From BOKV01 sp049289295 (GTDB lineage Bacteria > Pseudomonadota > Alphaproteobacteria > Rhizobiales > Rhizobiaceae), in the NCBI GenBank assembly GCA_049289295.1, contig JBATLL010000093.1, forward strand, positions 62,001 to 126,000: 64,000 nucleotides of DNA. The letters are read 5' to 3'. How positions within the stretch are numbered: the stretch's first letter is position 1; every line of letters starts with the position of its first letter. A program made the position numbers and the translations under genes. Positions 26,412-34,684 of this stretch are shown here, in pieces. The notes below the pieces were generated by a model. It was not told where the DNA came from. It saw nothing but the letters and a program-made list of their open reading frames with translations, and did not search any database.

Positions 26412-26428
26412 GTGTTGCAATGCAACAC
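26412..26428. promoter_or_regulatory. 17-bp perfect palindrome GTGTTGCA-A-TGCAACAC
   Basis: Two 8-bp arms mirror each other around a single A, between glk and the ABC exporter gene, about 95 bases upstream of the exporter's TTG start. The arm plus four bases (GTGTTGCAATG) recurs upstream of the BMP gene near 27693. Its length and symmetry suggest a dimeric repressor operator rather than a terminator, because the central spacer is one base and no T-run follows. Confidence 0.5.
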
Positions 26429-26467
26429 GGACAGGTCGTCAGCTGGGCTGGCGCTTCGCCCGGTGCG

Positions 26468-27517
26468 TCACGATCCGGGTGTGAAAGTGCGAATGGCGCT
26501 CTCTAGCGAGAAAAGGTCCGGATCGCGCACGAAGGCTGCAAGCCCTTCAAGCGCAGCGGTCGGATGAGTGATGATGTTGATGGGAATGGACTTCAGGATA
26601 GCCTGATGCGGGGCCTTGTCCTCGAAATTTGCACGAAAACGTGCGTGATCGATCATCGGCAGCATTTTTGAGGCTATGCCTCCAGCAATATAGATGCCGC
26701 CATGGGCAAGCGTCAGAAGTGCCATGTCTCCTGCAACCCGTGCCAGTAGCGTGAGGAACAGTTCGGCAGCTTCGCGTGCTGCCGGATCATTGCCTGAAAG
26801 GGCGCGCGCCGATATCTCGGAGGCAGCAAGTGATGTTTGCGTCCCGCCATGCCACGCCACGATCGCCTGATAGAGATTTTCAAGGCCACGCCCGGACAAG
26901 GCGTTTTCAGCACTCATCCGGCCGTTTTCCTTCTTGAGATGTTCCCAGATGCTGACTTCCTCTGCCGTGCGCGGTCCAAGATCGATATGCCCGCCTTCAC
27001 CTGGAATGACGGCCCATTTGCCGTTCACCGGAAGTATCAGCGCAATGCCAAGCCCCGTTCCTGGGCCGATCGCGACCCTGGCGTGATTGTCGAGCGCCCT
27101 GCCACGCCCGATTGCCGCAAGATGCTCACCCTTGAGTGCAGTGGCAGCCAGTCCCTGGGCTGCAAAGTCATTCATTAAAACCAGCCGCTCCAGGGCAAAC
27201 GCCGCTATCATGGCTGCGGGATCGATGACCCAGTCCGCATTGGTGAGGCGGTAGGTGGAGCCGACCAGCGGCGTTGCAATCGCCAGCATCATTGTGCGCG
27301 GAACAAGCGATGTGCGGGAAATGACCGCGTCGCGCAGGGCGACTTCAATCGAGGGAAAATCTGCAAGCCTTACCGGATCAAGCGGTATGGCGGGCGACTT
27401 CGCGTCCTTCACGATCGCGAATCGCGCATTGGTTCCGCCAATGTCGCCAACCAGTACGGGAAATTCGAAATCCACCTCAATCTCCGCCGTTGCCATGCGA
27501 AAATGCTGCACTGCCAT
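26468..27517 (-). CDS. glk: Glucokinase
   Basis: Phosphorylates glucose with ATP at the entry of sugar catabolism. The 349-residue product has the ATP phosphate loop VLVGDIGGTNARFAIV, VLMNDFAAQGLAA, AIGPGTGLGIALI, EGGHIDLGPRT and HGGIYIAGGIASKML, the order of bacterial Glk. I chose the ATG at 27517 (MAVQHFRMATAE), with GGACTGAG upstream. ATGs at 27532 and 27496 are alternatives. It is divergent from the BMP gene and upstream of the ABC exporter on the same strand. Confidence 0.94.
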   Translation of the reverse strand: MAVQHFRMATAEIEVDFEFPVLVGDIGGTNARFAIVKDAKSPAIPLDPVRLADFPSIEVALRDAVISRTSLVPRTMMLAIATPLVGSTYRLTNADWVIDPAAMIAAFALERLVLMNDFAAQGLAATALKGEHLAAIGRGRALDNHARVAIGPGTGLGIALILPVNGKWAVIPGEGGHIDLGPRTAEEVSIWEHLKKENGRMSAENALSGRGLENLYQAIVAWHGGTQTSLAASEISARALSGNDPAAREAAELFLTLLARVAGDMALLTLAHGGIYIAGGIASKMLPMIDHARFRANFEDKAPHQAILKSIPINIITHPTAALEGLAAFVRDPDLFSLESAIRTFTPGS

Positions 27518-27721
27518 CTCAGTCCGGACCATCTCTGGCACACACGGTGCCGACCGCAGCGTGCTTAGCCGCAATGGCAGACGACTGCAACGGGCATGAC
27601 TGTGTAGCGCAGTGGCGGGTCAAAGTCGCTGATGCGAATAAGAATTTTCCACATGCAAAAACATGAAATCCGTGCAAAACTTGCCGCAGTGGTGTTGCAA
27701 TGACCGGGCGCCTGGCGTCCT

Positions 27722-27734
27722 GGGTGCAGCACCC
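27722..27734. promoter_or_regulatory. 13-bp palindrome GGGTGC-A-GCACCC in the glk/BMP divergent spacer
   Basis: A perfect inverted repeat with a single central base, 100 bases upstream of the BMP start. The whole spacer (27518-27833) is 316 bp. It also holds GTGTTGCAATG near 27693, which matches one arm and centre of the 26412 palindrome. No riboswitch or other structure was recognised. Confidence 0.35.
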
Positions 27735-27833
27735 GCAAGCAGTGTTTGCCGTCCTCTGACCCCATCGGGGAACGCATGCCTGCCCAGAGCTAGAAGAAAC
27801 AAACTCCTGAATCATGGGGTAGAACAGGGAACA

Positions 27834-28829
27834 ATGATGAAGAGACTTGTACTTGGAATGATTGCAGCGGCAGCGACGGCTTTTTCCGCCTTTGCAGCTG
27901 ATGTGAAACCCGCTGTCGTCTATGACCTTGGCGGAAAGAACGACAAATCATTCAACGAAGCCGCCTGGACGGGCGCTGAGAAGTTCAAGACCGATACCGG
28001 TATCGAGTATCGGGAATTCGAGATTCAGAACGACGCACAGCGCGAACAGGCGATGCGCCGTTTTGCAGAAGACGGCCACAACCCGATCGTGGCCATCGGC
28101 TTTTCGCAAGCCGCCGCACTTGAAAAGGTCGCAAAGGAGTTCCCTGACGTGAACTTCGCCATCGTCGACATGGTCGTTGACCTGCCAAACGTGCGCTCCA
28201 TCGTGTTCAAGGAACATGAAGGCTCGTATCTGGTCGGCGTCATGGCAGCCGTTGCATCGCAGACCGGCAAGGTCGGCTTCGTCGGCGGCATGGACATCCC
28301 GCTCATCCGCAAGTTCGCCTGCGGCTATGTGGGTGGCGTGAAATCCGTCAAGGGTGATGCGGAAGTGTTCGAGAACATGACCGGCACCACGGGCGCTGCA
28401 TGGAACGATCCGACCAAGGGCGCGGAACTCGCCAAGGCACAGATGGGCCAGGGCGCGGACGTCGTCTATCATGCTGCCGGTGGTACAGGCATAGGCGTGC
28501 TCCAGGCAGTAGCCGATGAAGGCAAGCTTGGCATCGGCGTCGATTCCAACCAGAACGGCCTGCATCCGGGCAATGTACTGACCTCCATGCTGAAGCGCGT
28601 TGACGTTGCTGTCTTCAACGCATTCAACGACGTGAAGGAAGGAAATTGGTCCGCTGGCTTCTCCGTGCTCGGCCTCAAGGAAGGCGGTGTTGGATATGCC
28701 ATGGATGAAAACAACGCTTCGCTGGTCTCCGCCGACATGAAAGCAGCCGTTGAAAAGGCTTCTGCCGACATCATTTCCGGTGCCGTCGAAGTACACGACT
28801 ACATGGCTGATTCGGCCTGCCCATACTGA
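27834..28829 (+). CDS. BMP-family nucleoside ABC transporter substrate-binding protein
   Basis: A 331-residue periplasmic binding protein of the BMP/PnrA family, which binds purine and other nucleosides. A signal peptide (MMKRLVLGMIAAAATAFSAF, cleavage after AFA) is followed by VVYDLGGKNDKSFNEAAWTG, the family hallmark, and later VVYHAAGGTGIGVLQAV and GVDSNQNGLHPG. It has no lipobox Cys, unlike most Gram-positive members. AGGGA sits before the tandem ATGs at 27834 and 27837. Its likely partners, the ATPase and two permeases, begin about 2.7 kb downstream at 31570, separated by five unrelated genes. It has its own terminator. Confidence 0.92.
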   Translation: MMKRLVLGMIAAAATAFSAFAADVKPAVVYDLGGKNDKSFNEAAWTGAEKFKTDTGIEYREFEIQNDAQREQAMRRFAEDGHNPIVAIGFSQAAALEKVAKEFPDVNFAIVDMVVDLPNVRSIVFKEHEGSYLVGVMAAVASQTGKVGFVGGMDIPLIRKFACGYVGGVKSVKGDAEVFENMTGTTGAAWNDPTKGAELAKAQMGQGADVVYHAAGGTGIGVLQAVADEGKLGIGVDSNQNGLHPGNVLTSMLKRVDVAVFNAFNDVKEGNWSAGFSVLGLKEGGVGYAMDENNASLVSADMKAAVEKASADIISGAVEVHDYMADSACPY

Positions 28830-28853
28830 TTGCAAGCCGAACGCGAACAACAG

Positions 28854-28886
28854 CCGCCTCCCGGAAACGGGGGGCGGTTTTCTTTT
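28854..28886 (+). terminator. Rho-independent terminator after the BMP gene
   Basis: CCGCCTCCCG, loop GAAA, then CGGGGGGCGG (one G-T wobble), directly followed by TTTTCTTTT. This is a classic GC-rich stem with a GNRA-type loop and a T-run, 24 bases after the BMP stop codon. Confidence 0.9.
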
Positions 28887-28974
28887 ACGCCATGCTCTGG
28901 CTGGTAATACATGGCGGGACATTGTCCGCTGGTTTCGGGTGGCGAAGTTGGTGAGTTTCGCCGATAATGGTGCA

Positions 28975-29508
28975 ATGAAAATCGAAAAAATTCGCTTCGC
29001 ACTGATCGACACGCCAGTCGGGCCGCTTCTGGTGGCTGGTTCGCAACAGGGCCTGATGCGGGTGAGCTATACGTTTGATGGCAAGAGTCCCGAGCCGGAA
29101 GCAGGATGGGTCGAGGACGATGGCGTGCTTGATCCGGTCCGCAAGCAGGTCGGCGAGTGGTTCACTGGAACGCGCACGCAGTTTGACCTTGCGCTCTGCT
29201 ATTCAGGCAACGTGTTTCAACGTTCAGTCTGGCAGGCGATCCTCGAAATACCCTTTGGTGAAACCGCTACCTATGGAGAAATCGCCCGCAGGATCGGCGA
29301 AGGGCCTGCTGCCAGTCGGGCAGTGGGATCGGCATGCGGTGACAATCCCCTGCCGCTGGTCATCCCGTGCCATCGGGTGGTGGGCGCGGGCGGCACGCTC
29401 ACCGGTTTCTCCCACGGCGTGAATGGCGGTCTGGCGGTCAAGCGCAAATTGCTGGATCATGAGTTTGCCATCAGGCCACCGGCGGGAACCCTGTTCTCTC
29501 TTGCCTGA
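28975..29508 (+). CDS. ogt: Methylated-DNA-[protein]-cysteine S-methyltransferase
   Basis: A suicide DNA-repair enzyme that takes alkyl groups from O6-alkylguanine. The 177-residue product has a short N-domain (IDTPVGPLLVAGSQQG), QRSVWQAILEIPFGETATYG and the acceptor motif LPLVIPCHRVVGAGG. I chose the ATG at 28975 (MKIEKIRFALI), which gives the usual length; the frame is open upstream into the BMP gene and terminator. This is the second alkyltransferase in the window, beside the AraC fusion at 21226. Confidence 0.92.
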   Translation: MKIEKIRFALIDTPVGPLLVAGSQQGLMRVSYTFDGKSPEPEAGWVEDDGVLDPVRKQVGEWFTGTRTQFDLALCYSGNVFQRSVWQAILEIPFGETATYGEIARRIGEGPAASRAVGSACGDNPLPLVIPCHRVVGAGGTLTGFSHGVNGGLAVKRKLLDHEFAIRPPAGTLFSLA

Positions 29509-29536
29509 CGGCCAAACGGGAACAGCAGTGCCGTCA
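29506..29536. terminator. Weak hairpin TGACGGC...GCCGTCA between ogt and slyX
   Basis: Seven-base perfect arms separated by 17 bases start at the ogt stop codon and end five bases before the convergent slyX stop. There is no T-run, so termination is uncertain. Confidence 0.3.
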
Positions 29537-29541
29537 ATCGC

Positions 29542-29745
29542 TTACCAGTGAGGCGGCCTGGTAACCGGCACGTCAGGGGATGCTGTCTCTTCAAGTGCTG
29601 CAAACCGCTTCGCCAGCACATCGAGTTTCCTTTCGATGATACGCAGCGCTTCGCCCTGGCTGGCCATCTCCTGCGAAAGTTCGTCGATTGTCCTTGCCTG
29701 ATGGGCGGTCATCTCTTCAAGTGCCTGCAATCGTTGTTCACTCAC
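29542..29745 (-). CDS. slyX: SlyX family protein
   Basis: A 67-residue coiled-coil protein. Heptad-like sequence RLQALEEMTAHQARTIDELS and LRIIERKLDVLAKRF is followed by the family-typical C-terminal end RPPHW. SlyX is found beside slyD in E. coli and has no established function. It is coupled to the upstream thioesterase gene by an ATGA overlap. Confidence 0.85.
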   Translation of the reverse strand: MSEQRLQALEEMTAHQARTIDELSQEMASQGEALRIIERKLDVLAKRFAALEETASPDVPVTRPPHW

Positions 29746-30176
29746 CGCAGCATATCCTCCAGCTTGTCGCGAAGCGCAAATGGCAGCGATACCGGTTTCC
29801 TGCTGGTTTTATCGACATAGACATGAACGAAATGGCCCTGCGCTGACGCCAGTTCCTCATCATTGCGGAACAGGGCGATCTCGTAGCGTACCGAGGAATT
29901 TCCCAGATGGCCTACCCGTATCCCCGCAGTTACCCGGTCGGGAAACGCCATTTCCGAAAAATAGCCGCATCCGGTTTCGACAACGAGCCCAACTGTTTCG
30001 CCCTTGAGCGGATCTATCAGGCCCTGTGAAATCAGCCATCCGTTTATGGCTGTGTCGAACAGCGCATAGTGAACCACATTGTTCATGTGGCCATACATGT
30101 CATTGTCCGACCATCGCGTTTCCAGATTCCTGAAAAGACCGAACTCGTCACGGGTCAGGGGATGCGCTCTCGCCAT
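29742..30176 (-). CDS. 4-hydroxybenzoyl-CoA thioesterase-family (YbgC/FadM-like) acyl-CoA thioesterase
   Basis: A 144-residue hotdog thioesterase. ETRWSDNDMYGHMNNVVHYA is the active-site region of this family, with the catalytic Asp in DNDMYGHMNN. VGHLGNSSVRYEIALF follows in the second half. It is the third hotdog enzyme in the window, but belongs to a different branch from the PaaI pair. The gene lies just three bases from the alcohol dehydrogenase stop and overlaps slyX. Confidence 0.88.
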   Translation of the reverse strand: MARAHPLTRDEFGLFRNLETRWSDNDMYGHMNNVVHYALFDTAINGWLISQGLIDPLKGETVGLVVETGCGYFSEMAFPDRVTAGIRVGHLGNSSVRYEIALFRNDEELASAQGHFVHVYVDKTSRKPVSLPFALRDKLEDMLR

Positions 30177-30179
30177 TGT

Positions 30180-31340
30180 TTACCAAGCCGCCTTGTAGAT
30201 TGCCAAAGCATCGGCCTCGCCGACATCACGGGGATTGTTGACCAATAGTCTGGTCTGTTTCATCGCTTCGCGCGCCATGACGGGAAGATCGGATTCCGAA
30301 ACGCCGACATCGCGCAGTCGGGTCTGCAATCCGAGCGAAGCAGACAGATCCGCGAGCCTTTCGATGAAGGATGCGCAAATGCCCTGGGAACTCTGGGAGA
30401 CATCGATGTCCGGAAAGGCATGCGGAGCCAGTTCGCTGTACAACCGATGCGCTTCGGGGGCATTGAACCGCAGTACGTGCGGCAGGACCAGCGCGTTGGA
30501 CAATCCATGCGGAACGTGGAACATCCCGCCCACCGGATAGGCCAGTGCATGGACTGCGGCCACCGGTGAATTGGCGAAAGCCATTCCCGCCAGCATGGAA
30601 CCGGTGAGCATCGCGCCGCGCGCCTGTGTGTCGGCACCGCTGCGCACTGCGGTTTCGATGTTGGCACCAAGCAGGCGCAACGCTTCAACAGCAAGCAGTC
30701 GCGACATCGGATTGTTGTTGGCGTTTTTCGACGCATAGGCCTCGATGGCGTGCACCATGGCATCGATGCCGGTCGCAGCGGTGATCGGTGATGGCAAGCC
30801 GATTGTCAGCGTCGGGTCGAGAACAGCCATGTCGGGCAAAATGACTGGCGATGACACGCCACGCTTCTCGTCGCCCGAAACAGTGATGATCGAAACCGGG
30901 GTGACTTCCGATCCGGTCCCGGCAGTGGTGGGCACAAGCACCAGCGGCAGCCTTGGACCCTTGGCATTTCCCACACCCCATGCTTCGTCCAGTTCTTCCC
31001 CCGAGCCGGCAAGCAGCGCCACGAGTTTGGCGACATCCATGGAGGAACCACCGCCGAATCCGGCGATCCCGCTCGCCTGCATCGACATTGCTGTCTCGAC
31101 GGCTTTCTGGAGCGTTGCTAGCGACGGGTCCGCTTCCACCGCATCGAAAATGCTTACACTCGCTCCTGCCTGTTCGAGCGAATTGACTGCTGCGTCGCAC
31201 AGCCCGAGTTTTCGAAGCCCCGCATCGGTCACGAAAAGAACTCGTGCGCCAAGCAACTTGCCGGCCAACTCACCAAGCCTCGACGCAAGGCTATCGCCGT
31301 AATGGATGCTGGGTGTCGTGTTGAATATGAAAGGGCTCAT
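30180..31340 (-). CDS. Iron-containing (group III) alcohol dehydrogenase
   Basis: A 386-residue NAD(P)-dependent metal alcohol dehydrogenase. Motifs: the nucleotide-binding GFGGGSSMDVAKLVALL, VLVPTTAGTGSEVTPVSIIT, and metal ligands in GIDAMVHAIEAYAS and HALAYPVGGMFHVPHGLSNA. Substrate is not predictable; maleylacetate reductase-like and lactaldehyde reductase-like members share these features. I chose the ATG at 31340 (MSPFIFNTTPSIHYG). It is the first gene of a minus-strand unit with the thioesterase and slyX, and diverges from the nucleoside transporter across 229 bp. In that spacer ACCGTATGGT at 31440 is the only symmetric element I noticed. Confidence 0.88.
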   Translation of the reverse strand: MSPFIFNTTPSIHYGDSLASRLGELAGKLLGARVLFVTDAGLRKLGLCDAAVNSLEQAGASVSIFDAVEADPSLATLQKAVETAMSMQASGIAGFGGGSSMDVAKLVALLAGSGEELDEAWGVGNAKGPRLPLVLVPTTAGTGSEVTPVSIITVSGDEKRGVSSPVILPDMAVLDPTLTIGLPSPITAATGIDAMVHAIEAYASKNANNNPMSRLLAVEALRLLGANIETAVRSGADTQARGAMLTGSMLAGMAFANSPVAAVHALAYPVGGMFHVPHGLSNALVLPHVLRFNAPEAHRLYSELAPHAFPDIDVSQSSQGICASFIERLADLSASLGLQTRLRDVGVSESDLPVMAREAMKQTRLLVNNPRDVGEADALAIYKAAW

Positions 31341-31569
31341 GGTTTCCGGTTCCGGGACTGTATTGAATTTCCGGTGATCCTGCTTAACCCGCGGCGCTTC
31401 ATGCGGCAACCGGATGCTGGATGCGTCTCTGTTATTTTACCGTATGGTCAAGAAATTGGTGCCGTGTTAAGACCGCTGGAGTGGGAGAACAGCACTTGTG
31501 CATGGCGTCATTTTCGGCAAACTGGCCATCAGGCGGTCTGCGCAGTTGAGCCGCCGCCGGGGAGGATGA

Positions 31570-33123
31570 ATGAAGGACGCCAAACGCCCTTCGGGCAGCA
31601 AGATGGCGATCGAACTTGAAGCCATCAACAAGAGCTTCGGGCAGGTCCACGCCAACAAGAACATTCATCTTGCGGTGGAACGCGGCACGATCCACGGCAT
31701 TATCGGTGAAAATGGTGCGGGCAAATCGACCTTGATGTCGATCCTGTACGGTTTCTATCAGGCCGACAGCGGCGAGATACGTATCGGGGGAAAGCCCGTT
31801 CGCATTCCTGACAGCCAGGCGGCGATCGGCGCGGGTATCGGCATGGTGCACCAGCACTTCATGCTGGTTCACAATTTCACCGTGCTCGAAAATGTCATGC
31901 TCGGTGCAGAAGATGGCGCGATCCTGAATGAGGGTGGTTCGCGCGCACGCGCCGAACTCAAACGCCTGGAAAAGGAATACGCGCTGGAAGTTGATCCCGA
32001 TGCCATCATCGAGGAGCTTCCCGTTGGCATTCAGCAGCGAGTGGAAATCCTCAAGGCGCTGTATCGTGGAGCCGACATTCTGATCCTGGACGAGCCGACC
32101 GGCGTGCTGACACCAGCGGAAGCCGATCATCTGTTCCGCATATTGGCGCAGCTCAAGGAACAGGGAAAGACGATCATCCTCATCACGCACAAGCTGCGTG
32201 AGATCATGGCCATTACCGACAATGTTTCGGTGATGCGGCGCGGTGAGATGGTTGCGACCCGCAAGACCGCCGAAACCAGCGTCGGCGAACTTGCCGAACT
32301 GATGGTGGGACGCAGCGTCCTGTTGCGCGTTGAGAAAGGCAAGGCCAAGCCCGGCGACGTAAAACTTTCTGTACGAAATCTTACAGTTCGCGATGGCCGT
32401 GGTGTGAAGATGGTGGAGAATGTTTCCTTCGACGTGCGCGCCGGCGAAATCGTCGGGATTGCCGGAGTTGCCGGCAACGGCCAGTCGCAGCTTCTTGAAG
32501 CTATTGCCGGAATCAGGCGCGCTGAATCCGGCCAGATCCTGCTGGATGGAAATCCCATCGGCGTGACCGGCAAGGCAGACCCTGCCCTCCTGCGCCAGCG
32601 TGGCCTCGCGCACGTTCCCGAAGATCGCCATCACATGGGCCTCGTGCTGCCATTCGAGGAAAGCGAGAACGCGATTCTCGGCTATCACGGGAGCAAGGAA
32701 TATGTCTCCGGCATGTTCCTGCAGATCGACAATATCCGGCGCGAAGCCGAGCAGAAGATCGAGCAGTATGATATCCGCCCGCCCAACGCCCGCCTGAAGA
32801 CCGCGAACTTCTCCGGCGGCAATCAGCAGAAGATCGTGCTGGCACGGGAGATGGAACGCGATCCCGTGGTTCTCCTGATCGGACAGCCGACCCGCGGTGT
32901 GGACGTTGGTGCCATCGAATTCATACACAAGCGCATCATTGCCATGCGTGATGCTGGCAAGGCGATATTGCTCGTTTCAGTCGAACTGGATGAAATCCGC
33001 TCTTTGTCGGACCGCATCCTCGTGATGTTTGCAGGGCGGGTTGTCGGCGAACGCACGCCCGAAGCCACCGAAGGCGAGTTGGGTCTCCTGATGGCTGGCG
33101 TGGAGCAGGAGGCAGCGCAATGA
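31570..33123 (+). CDS. Nucleoside (BMP-type) ABC transporter, tandem ATPase subunit
   Basis: A 517-residue protein with two fused ATPase domains, as in YufO/NupA-type nucleoside importers. Domain 1 is canonical (Walker A GENGAGKSTLMS, Walker B ILILDEPTGVLT). Domain 2 is degenerate, with Walker A replaced by GVAGNGQSQ and Walker B by LLIGQPTRG, but it keeps the signature FSGGNQQKIVLARE. GGAGG lies four bases before the ATG at 31570; ATG 31603 is an alternative. It starts the operon that runs through two permeases into nucleoside catabolic genes. The likely binding protein is the BMP gene at 27834. Confidence 0.92.
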   Translation: MKDAKRPSGSKMAIELEAINKSFGQVHANKNIHLAVERGTIHGIIGENGAGKSTLMSILYGFYQADSGEIRIGGKPVRIPDSQAAIGAGIGMVHQHFMLVHNFTVLENVMLGAEDGAILNEGGSRARAELKRLEKEYALEVDPDAIIEELPVGIQQRVEILKALYRGADILILDEPTGVLTPAEADHLFRILAQLKEQGKTIILITHKLREIMAITDNVSVMRRGEMVATRKTAETSVGELAELMVGRSVLLRVEKGKAKPGDVKLSVRNLTVRDGRGVKMVENVSFDVRAGEIVGIAGVAGNGQSQLLEAIAGIRRAESGQILLDGNPIGVTGKADPALLRQRGLAHVPEDRHHMGLVLPFEESENAILGYHGSKEYVSGMFLQIDNIRREAEQKIEQYDIRPPNARLKTANFSGGNQQKIVLAREMERDPVVLLIGQPTRGVDVGAIEFIHKRIIAMRDAGKAILLVSVELDEIRSLSDRILVMFAGRVVGERTPEATEGELGLLMAGVEQEAAQ

Positions 33124-33566
33124 CTGCACATCGCGCAAGCATGACGATGATTACGCTGGGCGTCAGTGACCTGCCGCGCTCCCGCCGCTTCTACGCATCG
33201 CTGGGCTGGAAAGACACACCGGCCAGCCAGGAGAGCGTGGCGTTCCTTCAGGGGAGCAATATTTTGCTTGGCCTGTTCGGCAGCAAGGATCTCGCCAAGG
33301 ACGCGCATTTGTCCGTCAGCGGGTCGGGTTACGGCAACATGACGATTGCTGCCAACCAGACAAGCAGGAAAGCGGTGGATCACTATTATTCCGATGCGAT
33401 CGAGGCCGGTGCGCAAGCGCTGAAAGAGCCAGGCGAGACATTCTGGGGTGGATATTCAGGTTATTTTGCCGACCCCGATGGCCATGTATGGGAAGTGGCG
33501 CACAATCCGTTTTTCCCGATGGATGATGAGGGAAGAGTGAACCTGCTTGGGGAGAAGGCTGCATGA
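33120..33566 (+). CDS. VOC superfamily (glyoxalase-fold) protein inside the nucleoside transporter operon
   Basis: A 148-residue single-module VOC protein: MTMITLGVSDLPRSRRFYAS opens the fold, WGGYSGYFADPDGHVWEVAH closes it with a metal-ligand-like Glu. VOC proteins include glyoxalase I, dioxygenases and antibiotic-binding proteins, so the reaction cannot be named. It is joined by four-base ATGA overlaps to both the ATPase gene before it and the permease gene after it. Expression must therefore be tightly tied to the transporter, and a role linked to nucleoside or aldehyde metabolism is possible but unproven. Confidence 0.85.
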   Translation: MTAHRASMTMITLGVSDLPRSRRFYASLGWKDTPASQESVAFLQGSNILLGLFGSKDLAKDAHLSVSGSGYGNMTIAANQTSRKAVDHYYSDAIEAGAQALKEPGETFWGGYSGYFADPDGHVWEVAHNPFFPMDDEGRVNLLGEKAA

Positions 33567-34684
33567 AGAACGACCTTCCCAAATGGGTGGATTATGGACT
33601 GCTGCCCTTTCTCAACCTGACCGTGGCATTTCTGTTTGCCGGACTGGTCGTCCTGCTGATCGGGGAAAGTCCGGTACGGGCTGCCTACCTGCTGATCAAG
33701 GGTGCCTTCGGTAACGGCTACAATATCGGCTTCACGCTCTTTTATGCCACGAGCTTCATCTTCACCGGCCTTTCGGTGGCGGTTGGCATTCATTGTGGTC
33801 TGTTCAACATCGGATCGGAAGGCCAGGCCTATATCGGAGGCCTCGGCGTTGCCGTTGCCTGTCTTGCCCTGGACGGCCTGGTTCCCTGGTATGTGACGAT
33901 GCCGGTGGCAGTTGCAGGGGGCGCTCTCTTTGGAGCGGGATGGGCCCTGATCCCGGCCTGGCTGCAGGCAAAGCGGGGAAGTCACATCGTCATCACGACG
34001 ATCATGTTCAACTTCATTGCCGCCTCCCTCATGGTCTGGCTGCTGGTCGACTATCTCAAGCCCGCCGGCTCGATGGCGCCCGAAACACGCACTTTCCTCG
34101 AAGGCGCGCACCTTCCCAAGCTTGGCTGGCTGTTGCAGATGTTCGGCATGAAAATGTCCTCGGCGCCGCTCAACGCTTCCTTCCTGGTGGCGATTGCAGC
34201 CTGTGTGCTGGTGTGGGCAGTCATCTGGCGAACCCGTTTCGGTTATGAAATGCGCACCACCGGGACAAACCCGACGGCTGCCATTTATGCAGGCATTCCC
34301 CAGGCCCGCACCATCGTGCTCGCCATGCTCCTGTCTGGAGCGCTGGCTGGCATGATGGCGCTCAATCCAATCATGGGCGACCAGCATCGGCTCAATGTCG
34401 ATTTCGTCGCCGGCGCGGGATTTGTCGGCATCGCCGTAGCGCTGATGGGGCGCAACCATCCCGTCGGCATCTTCTTCGCGGCGGTGCTGTTTGGAATGCT
34501 CTACCAGGGTGGCGCCGAACTGGCTTTCGACATGCCCCGGATATCTCGTGACATGATCGTCGTGATCCAGGGCCTTGTTATCCTGTTTGCAGGCGCGCTG
34601 GAGCACATGTTCCGCCCTGCACTTACCCGCTACTTCATCGCAAGGCGAGAAACCGCCAGCGTTGCCCCTGTGGAGTCGAACTGA
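33563..34684 (+). CDS. Nucleoside ABC transporter permease 1 (YufP-like)
   Basis: A 373-residue membrane permease of the BPD_transp_2 family, with about nine hydrophobic segments (for example LPFLNLTVAFLFAGLVVLLI, HIVITTIMFNFIAASLMVWL, GILFAAVLFGMLYQGG-type region near the end). The family motif GTNPTAAIYAGI lies on the cytoplasmic EAA-like loop. It pairs with the permease that follows and the tandem ATPase to import nucleosides. The stop overlaps the next start by one base (TGATG). Confidence 0.92.
   Translation: MKNDLPKWVDYGLLPFLNLTVAFLFAGLVVLLIGESPVRAAYLLIKGAFGNGYNIGFTLFYATSFIFTGLSVAVGIHCGLFNIGSEGQAYIGGLGVAVACLALDGLVPWYVTMPVAVAGGALFGAGWALIPAWLQAKRGSHIVITTIMFNFIAASLMVWLLVDYLKPAGSMAPETRTFLEGAHLPKLGWLLQMFGMKMSSAPLNASFLVAIAACVLVWAVIWRTRFGYEMRTTGTNPTAAIYAGIPQARTIVLAMLLSGALAGMMALNPIMGDQHRLNVDFVAGAGFVGIAVALMGRNHPVGIFFAAVLFGMLYQGGAELAFDMPRISRDMIVVIQGLVILFAGALEHMFRPALTRYFIARRETASVAPVESN

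Noticed and set aside
27948..29012. A 354-codon open frame on the minus strand
   Set aside because: Runs through the BMP gene, its terminator and the ogt start; not a gene.
31432..32928. A 498-codon open frame on the minus strand
   Set aside because: It lies opposite the nucleoside ABC ATPase, whose motifs are unmistakable; the reverse frame is open only because of codon bias.
33461..34606. A 381-codon open frame on the minus strand
   Set aside because: Antisense to permease 1; composition is Gln/His/Arg-rich as expected for a shadow of a membrane protein gene.
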